From: Acidovorax sp. MR-S7
GTDB lineage: Bacteria; Pseudomonadota; Gammaproteobacteria; Burkholderiales; Burkholderiaceae_C
Assembly: GCF_000400995.2 (NCBI RefSeq)
Contig: NZ_DF238953.1
Coordinates: 1 to 43,967 of the forward strand
Length of the DNA: 43,967 nt
Reading direction: 5' to 3'
A program made the position numbers and the translations under genes. This document shows positions 16,333 through 24,861 of the stretch, piece by piece. The notes under the pieces are model-generated. The model did not search any database. It was not told the DNA's origin and saw nothing but the letters and a program-made list of their open reading frames with translations. Every line of letters starts with the position of its first letter. The first letter of the stretch is position 1.

Positions 16333-16373
16333 TCCCCCTTCCCGTAGCGCGCAGCGCTACGAGAGAAGGGGGA
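16333..16373. terminator. Hairpin between convergent flgN and fliA
   Basis: Nested arms tcccccttcccgtagcgc and gcgctacgagagaaggggga fold around gca, with a perfect 7-bp core (gtagcgc/gcgctac) and a second matching block at the base. It lies between two converging genes (flgN + and fliA -), where a two-way terminator is expected. There is no T-run, so it may instead be a repeat element. Confidence 0.5.
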
Positions 16374-16402
16374 GGCGGCGCAGCCGCTCAGGGGGATGCC
16401 CT

Positions 16403-17119
16403 CTAATGCCCGCGCATCTTGGTGCGCAGGCGCGCGATGGCCTGGCTGTGCAGCTGGCACACGCGCGACTCGGTCACGCCCAGCACGGCGGCGATTTCCT
16501 TGAGGTTCATGTCGTGCTCGTAGTACATGCCCATGATGTACTGCTCACGCTCGGGCAGGGCCTGGATGGCAGCGACCAGCGAGGACTTCAGGCGCTGGTC
16601 GCGCAGCATGGACATGGGGTCGGCGCCCTCGTCGGCCACGTGGCGGTCGAGGAAGCCTTCGTCGTCATCGTCGCCGTGGTGGAAGTCCTCCAGGTACACG
16701 AGCTGCGTGCCCCGCACTTTGGAAAGCAGGGACTGGTAGTCCGCCAGGCTCATGCCCAGCTCCGCGGCGATCTCGGATTCGATCGGGCTGCGCCCGAGCT
16801 TTTGCTCCAGGCGGTGCAGTGCGTGCTCGATCTCCTTCTGGCTCTTGCGTGAGCTGCGGCTCATCCAGTCGCCCTCGCGCAGCTCGTCGAGCATGGCACC
16901 GCGGATGCGTTGGGTGGCGAAGGTCTCGAACTGCACGCCCTGCGTGACCTCGTAGCGCGAGAGCGCGTCGTTCAGGCCGATCATGCCGACCTGGATGAGG
17001 TCATCCAGCTCCACGTTGGGCGGGAGCTTGGCGATCATGTGGTGGGCGATGCGCCGCACCAAGGGCACGTGCTGGTGGAACAGCGCGTCCCGGTCGAGCT
17101 GGCCTTTCGCGGTGTACAT
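16403..17119 (-). CDS. fliA: Flagellar sigma factor FliA (sigma-28)
   Basis: 238 residues. Directs RNA polymerase to late flagellar and chemotaxis promoters, including the flgM promoter in this window. Region 2 is clear (HVPLVRRIAHHMIAKLPPNV, LDDLIQVGMIGLNDALSRYE, FETFATQRIRGAMLDELREG), region 3 follows (IEHALHRLEQKLGRSPIESE), and region 4 helix-turn-helix is MNLKEIAAVLGVTESRVCQL. Length matches the family. It is the last gene of the flhBAFG-fliA block, 4 bases after the FlhG-like gene. Confidence 0.96.
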   Translation of the reverse strand: MYTAKGQLDRDALFHQHVPLVRRIAHHMIAKLPPNVELDDLIQVGMIGLNDALSRYEVTQGVQFETFATQRIRGAMLDELREGDWMSRSSRKSQKEIEHALHRLEQKLGRSPIESEIAAELGMSLADYQSLLSKVRGTQLVYLEDFHHGDDDDEGFLDRHVADEGADPMSMLRDQRLKSSLVAAIQALPEREQYIMGMYYEHDMNLKEIAAVLGVTESRVCQLHSQAIARLRTKMRGH

Positions 17120-17123
17120 CGGG

Positions 17124-17921
17124 TCAGTGGCTCCGGTCCATCAAGGGTGCGCTGGAAGCGGCGAGGCTGTGCGCGGGCAGCATCATCGGCATGGTAGCGT
17201 CAATCGTGCATGCGTTTTCCAGCAGTTGCAAGGCCAGGCGCTGAACGTCCTGCGGCCGCGCGGCCCAGACCGTGGTGGTGTGCACCTGCATGCCCAGCAG
17301 GCGCTCGGCGTTGCGCTGCAGCGCGACCAGGGCTTCCTGCGTCTGCTGTGCGCGCACGGGGGTGCCCGGGGGCTGGATGGAGGCCACGGCGCAGCGCACG
17401 CCCGCGTGCAGCGCCATGTGCTTGAGCTGCAGGTAGCCACGCACCATGCCCTGCGCGCCGGGCCCGGTGAGGACCAGCGGAACGCTGGCGCTGCCGCGCA
17501 GCAAGGGCGCGGCCAGCTCCGGCGGAGCGAACAGCACCACGGCTGCGTAGGCGCGGAACAGCGGCAGCAGGCACTGCAGCGCGTCGTGCGCAAGGCCTTC
17601 CTGCTGCGCCAGCCGCTGCAGGCCCAGTGCGGCGGGCACCACGGGCAGCGAGGAGGACGTGGCACCGGCATCCATCGCCGCCGCGGCGGCCGTGGACGCC
17701 AGCAGGTGCAGCAGGCCGGGCGCGCCGGCGCTTTCGTGCGCGGTGCCGTCGAGCACGACCACCGGGTAGCCCAGGCGCTGCAGGCTGGAGCACACCTGCC
17801 ACAGGGTTTCCAGCGCGATGGAAGGGGCGGGATGGCTGAGCACGGGCAGCAGGCGCAGGTCGCGCTGCGGCGTGTAACCGTGCAGGCCGGCGCCCTGGTG
17901 GAATCCGGTGTCAAGCAACAT
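17124..17921 (-). CDS. FlhG-like protein lacking the ATPase P-loop
   Basis: 265 residues in the exact place of flhG (fleN/ylxH) between flhF and fliA; its start overlaps the flhF end by 11 bases. FlhG is a MinD-type ATPase that limits flagellar number and stimulates FlhF through an N-terminal DQAxxLR helix. Here the N-terminus has FHQGAGLHGYTPQRDLRLLP, which may be a relic of that helix. The body shows MinD-like strands (GYPVVVLDGTA, AYAAVVLFAPPE, VPLVLTGPGAQGMVRGYLQL), but no deviant Walker A (KGGVGKT) exists anywhere. It therefore probably does not hydrolyse ATP, and could be a structural or regulatory partner of FlhF. Assignment is by position and weak similarity. Confidence 0.6.
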   Translation of the reverse strand: MLLDTGFHQGAGLHGYTPQRDLRLLPVLSHPAPSIALETLWQVCSSLQRLGYPVVVLDGTAHESAGAPGLLHLLASTAAAAAMDAGATSSSLPVVPAALGLQRLAQQEGLAHDALQCLLPLFRAYAAVVLFAPPELAAPLLRGSASVPLVLTGPGAQGMVRGYLQLKHMALHAGVRCAVASIQPPGTPVRAQQTQEALVALQRNAERLLGMQVHTTTVWAARPQDVQRLALQLLENACTIDATMPMMLPAHSLAASSAPLMDRSH

Positions 17922-19449
17922 CGGCCAGCCCCTGCTCGTCCGCGGTGGCGGTCGCGGGCGAGAAGAAGAAGTTGAGCTCCGCCGCCTTGGGATCGAAAGC
18001 CGATTTCACGCTGGTGCGCATGGAGGTGCCCACAAGCTTGTGCGCATCGGCGGCTTCCCAGTCCTCGGGCACGCGCTGGCCATTGGTCACGCCGCGCAGC
18101 ACCATCTGGTGGCGGATCAGCGCGTCGATGGCGGGGCCGAGCTTCACGGCTTCGTCCACCTTGGACAGGATGGCCTGTTGCGAGCCCGTGGTCTTGAAGC
18201 CGGTGAGCACGTCGTCCAGTGTGTCGCCGTGGGCGCTGGCATTGAGCACCAGCAGGCGGTTCACGCCGGGCAGGTCGAGCACGTCGAGCAGGTCGCGCTT
18301 GCGCGGATCGCGCGGGGCGATGCCCGTGGTGTCGATGAGCACCATCTTCTTGGACGACAGCAGCCCCAGCAGGTCCTGCAGCGCCGCGCGGTCATGGGCC
18401 AGGTGGGCCACCACGCCCAGCATGCGGCCGTAGGAGCGCAGCTGTTCGTGGGCGCCCACGCGGTAGGTGTCCAGCGTGATCAGGCCCACGCTCTGCGGGC
18501 CGTGCACGCGCGCGCACAGCGCGGCCAGCTTGGCGGTGGTGGTGGTCTTGCCCACGCCGGTGGCGCCTACCATGGCGTAGATGCCGCCTTCCTCGTACAG
18601 CGGCAGCGCGTGCGCATCGGTCTTGAGGTTGCGTTCCAGCACTTCCATGAGCCAGCGCACGGCGTCCGGTGCGGGCAGGTGCTCGGGCAGGTGTTCCAGC
18701 ACGGCGCGCGCCAGCGCGGGCGAATACCCCGCGCGGATGAGCTTGAGCATCAGGTTGGACTGGATCGGGTTCTGCCGTGCCTGGCCGAGCCAAGCCAGGG
18801 TGTTGAAGCGGTCCTCGATCAGGTCCTTCATGGCCTGCAGTTCCTTCATCAGGTTCTGCTGGCTGGTGCCCGCGGCCAGCGTGGGCGCGGCGGCGGCCGG
18901 CGCCGGGCGGCGCGGTGCTGCGGGCGTGAGCTGCTCGGCGCCCAGGTCGGCGTGCATGGGGCGCAGCGGGTTGTGGCGCGCCACGGGCGCGCTGGCGGGC
19001 AGTGTGGAGGGGCGCAGGGGCACGCGCTCGGTGGCGCGCTCGGGCAGCGGCAGGGCCGGCGCGTCGCCGTTCAGCGCCTCATGGCGGCGGCGCAGCATGC
19101 GCTCGCGCACATAGTCTTGGAACGACAGGGTGCTCATGGCGAGCTGCTCGGTGTCCTTGGCGACGGCGGTGCGGGCTGTATCGGCGCGCGGTTCCGCGCG
19201 GGCCTGCTGCAGGCGCACGGGGCTGGCGGCCAGGTCGTCGGCGCGCTCCTGCAGGCGGCTGCCGGCAAGCGCAACCGGCGGGGCGGCGGCCGGCTCCAGC
19301 GTGGACAGGGTTTCCTCCGCCGTGGCCACCACCTCGACGCCGCCGGCCGTGGGGCGGTTGGACAGGATGAGCGTGCCTTCACCAAAAGCCATGCGCGCCT
19401 TGGCCAGGGCCTCCCGCGACGTGGGAGCGTGGAAGCGTTTGATGTTCAT
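17911..19449 (-). CDS. flhF: Flagellar SRP-family GTPase FlhF
   Basis: 512 residues. FlhF is the signal-recognition-particle-type GTPase that sets where flagella form at the cell pole. The N-terminal B domain (MNIKRFHAPTSREALAKARM, FGEGTLILSNR) is followed by a long Ala/Pro-rich linker (about 50-200) and an NG domain. The P-loop GATGVGKTTTTAKLAA is near residues 295-310, with DTYRVGAHEQLRSYGRMLGV, LIDTTGIAPRDPRKRDLL and ILSKVDEAVKLG as the later G motifs. The start overlaps the flhA stop by 4 bases. Presence of flhF suggests polar flagellation. Confidence 0.95.
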   Translation of the reverse strand: MNIKRFHAPTSREALAKARMAFGEGTLILSNRPTAGGVEVVATAEETLSTLEPAAAPPVALAGSRLQERADDLAASPVRLQQARAEPRADTARTAVAKDTEQLAMSTLSFQDYVRERMLRRRHEALNGDAPALPLPERATERVPLRPSTLPASAPVARHNPLRPMHADLGAEQLTPAAPRRPAPAAAAPTLAAGTSQQNLMKELQAMKDLIEDRFNTLAWLGQARQNPIQSNLMLKLIRAGYSPALARAVLEHLPEHLPAPDAVRWLMEVLERNLKTDAHALPLYEEGGIYAMVGATGVGKTTTTAKLAALCARVHGPQSVGLITLDTYRVGAHEQLRSYGRMLGVVAHLAHDRAALQDLLGLLSSKKMVLIDTTGIAPRDPRKRDLLDVLDLPGVNRLLVLNASAHGDTLDDVLTGFKTTGSQQAILSKVDEAVKLGPAIDALIRHQMVLRGVTNGQRVPEDWEAADAHKLVGTSMRTSVKSAFDPKAAELNFFFSPATATADEQGLADVA

Positions 19450-21527
19450 GACGTTGCACCTTTGAGGATCGGGCCGATGCGGATGGTGTGGGTTTCAGGG
19501 ATCTCGCTGTGCGCGAGCACCTGCAGGCGGGGCGCCACGCGGCGCACCAGGCGCGCGATGGCGCCGCGGATCTGGTCGGGCACGAGCAGGCAGGCGGGCA
19601 TGCCCAGCTCCTCCTGCTTCATGGCGACTTCGGCGGCCTTGTGGGTGAGCAGGTCGGCCACGCCGGGGTCCAGCGCCGGGCCGCCGGCATTGCCCAGGGC
19701 CTGCATCAGGAGGCGCTCCAGGCCGGGTTCGATGGCGATCACGCTGAGCTCGCGCGTGGGGCCGTAGATCTGCTGCACGATGGCGGGCGAGAGGGCGATG
19801 CGCACGCGCCGCGCCAGTTCCACCGGATCCTGCGTGCTGCCGGCGTGCTCGGCCAGCGTTTCGATGATGGTGCGGATGTCGCGGATGTGGACGGACTCCT
19901 CCAGCAGCAACTGCAGCACCTTCTGGAATGTGGTGATGGAGACCATCTTGGGCACGACTTCTTCGATCAACTTGGGGGCCAGGCGGGCCACGTGCTCCAC
20001 GAGCTGCTGCGTCTCGGTGCGGCTCAGGAGCTTGGAGGCCTGTACTTGCATCAAGTGTGACAAATGGGTCGCCATCACGGTTTCCGGATCAACGACGGTA
20101 AAGCCCGCCATTTGCGCGGCTTCCTTCTGCCCTGCGTCGATCCAGTGCGCGGGCAGGCCGAAGGCCGGATCGGTCGTGGGTGTACCGATCAGCGGCGTGC
20201 TGATGCCGCCGGGATTGATGGCCAGGAACATGCCGGGGAAGGCCTCGCCCTCGCCCACCACCACGCCGCGCAGCGTGATGCGGTAGGCGCTGGGCTTGAG
20301 TTCGAGGTTGTCGCGCACGTGCACGGCCGGCGGCAGGAAGCCCACCTCCTGCGCGAACTTGCGGCGCACGCCCTTGATGCGCGTGAGCAGGTCGCCCTGG
20401 CGGTTCTTGTCCACCAGCGCGATCAGGCGGTAGCCCAGTTCCAGGCCCAGCAGGTCCACAGGCTGCAGATCGTCCCAGCTCGCTTCGCCGTCGGCGACGG
20501 GCCCGGGGGCTTCCTCCACGGGCGGGGGGCGGTTCTGGCGCTGCATCAGCACCCAGGCGCCGTAGCCGATGCCACTGCCCATGACCAGGAACACGGCGTG
20601 CGGCATGCCGGGGATGAGGCCCAGCAGGATCAGGATGCCCGCCGTCACGCCCAGCACGCGCGGCGACATGAAGAGCTGCTGCACGATCTGGCGGCCCATG
20701 TCCTCTTCCTTGCCCACGCGCGAGATGACCATGGCCGCGGCCACGGAGATCAGCAGGCCCGGGATCTGCGCCACCAGCGCGTCGCCCACCGCCAGCAGGA
20801 TGTAGCTGTTGGCCGCGTCGCTGGCCGACAGGCCGTGCTGCAGCATGCCGATGGCGAAGCCGCCGATGATGTTGATGACCAGGATCAGGATGCCGGCAAT
20901 GGCGTCGCCGCGCACGAACTTGCTCGCGCCGTCCATGGAGCCGAAGAAGTTGGCCTCCTCCTGGACCTCGGCACGGCGGCGCTTGGCCTCCTTGTCGTCG
21001 ATCAGGCCGGCATTCAGGTCGGCGTCCACCGCCATCTGCTTGCCGGGCATGGCGTCCAGGGTGAAGCGGGCCGAGACCTCGGCGATGCGCTCGGCGCCCT
21101 TGGTCACCACCACGAAGTTGATCACCACGAGGATGGCGAACACGATCAAGCCCACGGCGAAGTTGCCGCCGATCAGGAAGTGGCCGAAGGCCTCGATCAC
21201 CGCGCCCGCCGCGCCCGGGCCGGTGTGGCCTTCGAGCAGCACCACGCGGGTCGAGGCCACGTTGAGCGACAGGCGCATCAGCGTGGTCAGCAGCAGCACC
21301 GAGGGGAAGGCGGCGAAGTCGAGCGGCTTGACCATGTAGGCCGCCACCATCATCACCATCAGCGCCACGGCGATGTTGAGCGTGAAGAAGGTGTCAAGCA
21401 TCCACGGCGGGATGGGCAGCACCATCAGCGCCAGGATGGCCACCACGAGCAGCGGGGCCGACAGGCCCTGCAGGGCCGAGCGGTTGTCGCCGGCCCATTG
21501 CCGGACGGAGTTCATCGACGGGGTCAT
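19446..21527 (-). CDS. flhA: Flagellar export gate protein FlhA
   Basis: 693 residues, the standard length. FlhA is the large inner-membrane component of the export gate. Multiple transmembrane segments fill residues 20-320 (for example APLLVVAILALMVLPIPPWM). The family FHIPEP signature is present as RIAEVSARFTLDAMPGKQMA. The cytoplasmic C-terminal ring domain begins around 350 (RLIALVDKNRQGDLLTRIKG) and continues through HLSHLMQVQASKLLSRTETQ and IRDIRTIIETLAEHA. ATGA-type overlap (4 bases) with flhB upstream and flhF downstream implies strict co-translation. Confidence 0.97.
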   Translation of the reverse strand: MTPSMNSVRQWAGDNRSALQGLSAPLLVVAILALMVLPIPPWMLDTFFTLNIAVALMVMMVAAYMVKPLDFAAFPSVLLLTTLMRLSLNVASTRVVLLEGHTGPGAAGAVIEAFGHFLIGGNFAVGLIVFAILVVINFVVVTKGAERIAEVSARFTLDAMPGKQMAVDADLNAGLIDDKEAKRRRAEVQEEANFFGSMDGASKFVRGDAIAGILILVINIIGGFAIGMLQHGLSASDAANSYILLAVGDALVAQIPGLLISVAAAMVISRVGKEEDMGRQIVQQLFMSPRVLGVTAGILILLGLIPGMPHAVFLVMGSGIGYGAWVLMQRQNRPPPVEEAPGPVADGEASWDDLQPVDLLGLELGYRLIALVDKNRQGDLLTRIKGVRRKFAQEVGFLPPAVHVRDNLELKPSAYRITLRGVVVGEGEAFPGMFLAINPGGISTPLIGTPTTDPAFGLPAHWIDAGQKEAAQMAGFTVVDPETVMATHLSHLMQVQASKLLSRTETQQLVEHVARLAPKLIEEVVPKMVSITTFQKVLQLLLEESVHIRDIRTIIETLAEHAGSTQDPVELARRVRIALSPAIVQQIYGPTRELSVIAIEPGLERLLMQALGNAGGPALDPGVADLLTHKAAEVAMKQEELGMPACLLVPDQIRGAIARLVRRVAPRLQVLAHSEIPETHTIRIGPILKGATS

Positions 21528-22684
21528 GCGTTACCTCGGCGGGCGCGTTGCGCCTGGGGCGAGTGCGGATCGAGTTCGGGCGGCACCTGCGGGTCGGGCT
21601 GCGCGCCGGGCATGGGGCCTGCACCGCGCAGCGCAGCCTTGAGTCGGTAGACGTAGGCCAGCACCTGCGCCACGGCGGTGTAGAGCTGGGCGGGGATGGG
21701 TTGCTCCAGCTCGGCGTGGGCGTACAGGGCCCGTGCCAGCATGGGCGACTGCAGCACCGGCACGCCGTGCTGCTGCGCCACCTCGCGGATGCGGAAGGCG
21801 AGCAGGTCCGTGCCCTTGGAGACGACCTGCGGCGCGCCCATGGCGGCCTCGTCGTAGCGCAGCGCCACGGCGTAGTGGGTGGGATTCATCACCACGAAGT
21901 CGGCCTTGGGCACGGCGGCGATGCTGGCGCGGTCGGCGATCTCGCGCTGCTTCTGGCGGATCTTGCTCTTGATCTGGGGGTTGCCGTCGGCCTCCTTGTG
22001 CTCGTTCTTCACTTCCTCGTGCGACATCTTCAGGCGCGACTTGAAGAGAACGGACTGCAGCGGCACGTCCACCAGCGCGAACAGGAACACCACGAGCAGC
22101 AGCAGGCTCACGCCCGAGACGACCCACTCGCCTGCGTGGCGCAGCGACAGCGGCGAGGGCTGCAGCACCAGCAGGGCCATCTTCTCGGTGCTGTGGCCCA
22201 TGAACTTCCAGGCGACGAAGGTGAGCACCGCCGTCATCAGCACCATCTTGGCCACGTTGGTGAGCTGCTGCTTGGAAAACAGGTTGGCCACGCCCTGGAT
22301 CGGGTTGAGCCGGTTGAACTGCGGCGAGATGGGCTTGAGGCTGAAGACCCAGCCGCCCGCGCCCAAGGCGCCGATCAGGGCGGCACCGGCGGTCAGGGAG
22401 GCGAACGCGGCGCTGGCGAGCACGCCGACCGTCGCCAGGGCCTTGAGGCGTTCCAGCATGTGGCCCGGGGCACGGACGGTGGCGGCGTCGAATACCAGGT
22501 TCTGGCGCAGACCGCGCTCCAGGTAGTCGATCAGGGAGGGCGCCAGCACCAGCAGGGCCACCGCGCCCACGCCCAGGATGGCCAGGTGCGACAAGTCCCG
22601 CGAGCGGGCGGTCTGGCCGTCATCGCGCGCCTTCTGGAGCTTGCGCGCGGTGGCGGGGAGGTTCTTGTCTTGGCTCGAGCTCAT
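21524..22684 (-). CDS. flhB: Flagellar export switch protein FlhB
   Basis: 386 residues. FlhB is the gate protein that changes export specificity from hook to filament after self-cleavage. The N-terminus KNLPATARKLQKARDDGQTA is typical; four transmembrane segments follow. The autocleavage site NPTH is present in DFVVMNPTHYAVALRYDEAA, and the C-terminal FlhBC region continues with PQVVSKGTDLLAFRIREVAQ, ending in a Pro-rich tail. Its start lies 2 bases from a perfect hairpin, with no visible Shine-Dalgarno sequence. Confidence 0.96.
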   Translation of the reverse strand: MSSSQDKNLPATARKLQKARDDGQTARSRDLSHLAILGVGAVALLVLAPSLIDYLERGLRQNLVFDAATVRAPGHMLERLKALATVGVLASAAFASLTAGAALIGALGAGGWVFSLKPISPQFNRLNPIQGVANLFSKQQLTNVAKMVLMTAVLTFVAWKFMGHSTEKMALLVLQPSPLSLRHAGEWVVSGVSLLLLVVFLFALVDVPLQSVLFKSRLKMSHEEVKNEHKEADGNPQIKSKIRQKQREIADRASIAAVPKADFVVMNPTHYAVALRYDEAAMGAPQVVSKGTDLLAFRIREVAQQHGVPVLQSPMLARALYAHAELEQPIPAQLYTAVAQVLAYVYRLKAALRGAGPMPGAQPDPQVPPELDPHSPQAQRARRGNA

Positions 22685-22686
22685 GG

Positions 22687-22710
22687 TGGCGTGACTTGCG
22701 GGTCACGCCA
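22687..22710 (-). promoter_or_regulatory. Hairpin abutting the flhB start codon
   Basis: Arms tggcgtgac (22687-22695) and gtcacgcca (22702-22710) pair perfectly over 9 bp around ttgcgg. On the flhB transcript this stem ends 2 bases before the ATG and covers the place where a ribosome-binding site would be. A translational control role is inference. Confidence 0.5.
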
Positions 22711-22737
22711 TTGTCGGGAGCGGGGGGGAAAGCTAAA

Positions 22738-22772
22738 GCCCGAATAAAGGGGTGGTGGCCCCTCTATTCGGC
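22738..22772 (-). terminator. Terminator-like hairpin between cheZ and flhB
   Basis: Arms ccgaataaagggg (22740-22752) and cccctctattcgg (22759-22771) match at 12 of 13 positions around tggtgg. Read leftward, the direction of cheZ, the stem is followed by GCTTTAGCTTTC. It sits downstream of the cheYZ stop and upstream of flhB, so it likely separates the motility/chemotaxis unit from the export-gate unit. Confidence 0.65.
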
Positions 22773-22783
22773 TGGCAGCAGAT

Positions 22784-22846
22784 GCTATTGTTTGAATAGC
22801 TGCCAGCGCTTTCTGGATAAGCGCTGGAGGCCAATTTCATTAAAAA
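22784..22846. repeat. Dispersed intergenic repeat, copy 5
   Basis: The repeat reads gctattgtttgaatagctgc, cagcgctttctggataagcg, ctggaggccaatttcatta. It overlaps the cheZ stop codon (22840-22842). Confidence 0.75.
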
Positions 22847-23475
22847 CCCAGGCTGGCCAGCAGGTCGTCCACCTGCGACTGGCTGGTCACGACGTCGGCC
22901 GTGGCCTCGGGGTCCACCACCGGGCCCTGCAGGTGCTCGCGGCGTGGCTCGGGCGCGGCCGGGGGCGCCGTGTGGGGCGGAGCGGTCTGGATCAGCAACT
23001 GCACGAGCTGCTGCTCGATCGTGGAGGCCAGGTTCACCACGCGCGCGATCACCTGGCCGGTCAGGTCGTGGAAGTCCTGCGCCATCATGATCTCGGTGAG
23101 GTGCGTGTCGGCCTCCTTGGTCACGCGCTCCACGTCGGTGAGGAAGTTGTAGATCTCGCCCTTGGCCACGGCCGCCACCGGGTCGGCCACGAGCGAGGTG
23201 ACCACGCGGCGCGTCTCGCTGGCGATGTAGTCGTGCTGGGCCTTGGCCTGCTCCACGCGGCTGAGCACCTTCTCGGCCGCCTCGCCCGTCAGCCGGGCGA
23301 TGTAGGACAGCCTGCTTTGCGCGTCCGGCAGCTCGCCCATGGTGCCGCGCAGCTGGTCCGCATAGCCCAGCTCGGTCAGCGCGCTGTGGAGCTGGCGTGT
23401 GAGCTGGCCGATCTTCAGGTGAACGTCGTCCGCATTGGCGGGCGGCGCGGGGGAATCCGCTGCCTCCATGGTCAC
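22840..23475 (-). CDS. cheZ: CheY-P phosphatase CheZ
   Basis: 211 residues. CheZ speeds dephosphorylation of CheY-P. The long helical hairpin is recognisable and the catalytic Gln region reads [20 protein letters not shown], matching the conserved QDF-DLTGQVI motif. The C-terminus ([14 protein letters not shown]) is the CheY-docking helix. It overlaps cheY by 4 bases (ATGA), so the pair is co-translated. Confidence 0.95.
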   Translation of the reverse strand: MTMEAADSPAPPANADDVHLKIGQLTRQLHSALTELGYADQLRGTMGELPDAQSRLSYIARLTGEAAEKVLSRVEQAKAQHDYIASETRRVVTSLVADPVAAVAKGEIYNFLTDVERVTKEADTHLTEIMMAQDFHDLTGQVIARVVNLASTIEQQLVQLLIQTAPPHTAPPAAPEPRREHLQGPVVDPEATADVVTSQSQVDDLLASLGF

Positions 23476-23858
23476 AGCCCCATTTTCTTGAGGATCAGGG
23501 TCACCTTCTCTTCGAGCGTGGCCTTGGTGAAGGGCTTGACGATGTAGCCGGCCGCGCCGTTCTGGGCGGCCATCACGATGTCTTCCTTGCGCGCCTCGGC
23601 CGTCACCATGAGCACGGGCAGGTGCTTGAGCTTGTCGTCTTTCTTGATCTCGCTGAGCAGCTGGAAGCCGTTCATGTTCGGCATGTTGATGTCGGTGACC
23701 ACGAAGTCGAAGCGGCCGTTGCGCAGCTTGTTCAGCGCGGCCACGCCGTCCTCGGCCTCGTCGGCATCGGCGAAGCCGCTTTCCTTGAGCAGGTTGCGGA
23801 CGATGCGCCGCATGGTGGAAAAGTCGTCAACGATCAGAAAACGAAGGGCGGAAGACAC
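23472..23858 (-). CDS. cheY: Chemotaxis response regulator CheY
   Basis: 128 residues, a stand-alone receiver domain. It shows the acidic pocket ([20 protein letters not shown]), the phospho-acceptor Asp in [14 protein letters not shown], the switch Thr in VLMVTAEA and the Lys in [16 protein letters not shown]. Phosphorylated CheY binds FliM at the motor. Translation starts at GTG (23856-23858) behind an aaggg sequence. It follows motB by 64 bases, and no cheA is present in the window, so the kinase must lie elsewhere. Confidence 0.96.
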   Translation of the reverse strand: MSSALRFLIVDDFSTMRRIVRNLLKESGFADADEAEDGVAALNKLRNGRFDFVVTDINMPNMNGFQLLSEIKKDDKLKHLPVLMVTAEARKEDIVMAAQNGAAGYIVKPFTKATLEEKVTLILKKMGL

Positions 23859-23922
23859 AAGGGACCCTTTCGGTCGAAATTACGGGGCTATTGTCATGGC
23901 CCCCCGGCAACGTGACAAGGTG

Positions 23923-24861
23923 TTACTGGGGGTCTGCGGATGCGGGATTGTCCTGCTTTTCAGCCGGGGGCGGCGGCAAGGGGAATGCAACATTGCGCTT
24001 GCCTATGAGCCGCTCCTCGGCCTCGTGCGTGAGTACGGTGATGGTAATGCGCCGGTTCACCGCGGCGCGCGGATTGTCCGGCTCCAGCAGATCGCTGGCC
24101 GCCAGGCCCACCACGCGGCCGAGCTTGGCGTCGGGCATGCCGGCGGAGACCAGCTCGCGGCGCGAGGCGTTGGCGCGGTCGGCCGACAGCTCCCAGTTGC
24201 TGTAGCCCCGGTCACCGTTGCCGTAGGGTACGGCATCGGTGTGGCCGGCCAGGCTGATGCGGTTTTCCACGCCGCCCAGCGCCGCGCCGATCTCGCGCAG
24301 GATGTCGCGCATGTAGGGCTTGACCAGGGCGCTGCCGCTGTCGAACATGGGCCGGTTCTGGTCGTCCACGATCTGGATCTGCAGGCCGTCGGGCGTCAGG
24401 TCCAGCCGGATCTGCGAGCGGAACTCGTTCAGGCGCGTGTTCTCGGTGATCATCGCGTCGATCTTGGCCTGCAGCGCCTTGATGCGTTGCGCGTCCTGCC
24501 GGGCGCGCTCGGCGCGCGCGTTCTCGATGCTCGTGCGCATGCTGGTCGAAGCGTCGGCGTCGGAACGCCGCACCTGGCCGTGCACCTTCGACAGGTCGTT
24601 GCCGCCGCCCGGGATGATGCTGGAGCTGTTGCCCGCGCCGTCGCCGCCCTGCATCGCCACCTTCAGCGGCGAGGCGAAGTAGGACGCGATGCCCTGCAGC
24701 TCGCCCTTGGCGGTGGAGCCCAGCAGCCACATGAGCAGGAAGAAGGCCATCATGGCCGTCACGAAGTCGGCGTAGGCGATCTTCCAGGCGCCGCCGTGCG
24801 CAGCGTGGGGGCGCTTCTTGCCGCGCTTGATGATGATCGGCTGGAGCTTCTTCTCCGCCAT
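23923..24861 (-). CDS. motB: Flagellar stator protein MotB
   Basis: 312 residues. The single N-terminal membrane helix WKIAYADFVTAMMAFFLLMW contains the proton-carrying Asp (YADF). The C-terminal OmpA-like peptidoglycan-binding domain shows ISLAGHTDAVPYGNGDRGYS, NWELSADRANASRREL and GRVVGLAASDLL. A Pro-rich tail ends the protein. It starts directly at the base after the motA stop and forms the stator with MotA. Confidence 0.96.
   Translation of the reverse strand: MAEKKLQPIIIKRGKKRPHAAHGGAWKIAYADFVTAMMAFFLLMWLLGSTAKGELQGIASYFASPLKVAMQGGDGAGNSSSIIPGGGNDLSKVHGQVRRSDADASTSMRTSIENARAERARQDAQRIKALQAKIDAMITENTRLNEFRSQIRLDLTPDGLQIQIVDDQNRPMFDSGSALVKPYMRDILREIGAALGGVENRISLAGHTDAVPYGNGDRGYSNWELSADRANASRRELVSAGMPDAKLGRVVGLAASDLLEPDNPRAAVNRRITITVLTHEAEERLIGKRNVAFPLPPPPAEKQDNPASADPQ

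Noticed and set aside
23859-23922. Sigma-28 promoter upstream of cheY
   Set aside because: A gaccgaaa-like -10 is present but no -35 lies at 11 bases; cheY is more simply read from the motAB transcript.
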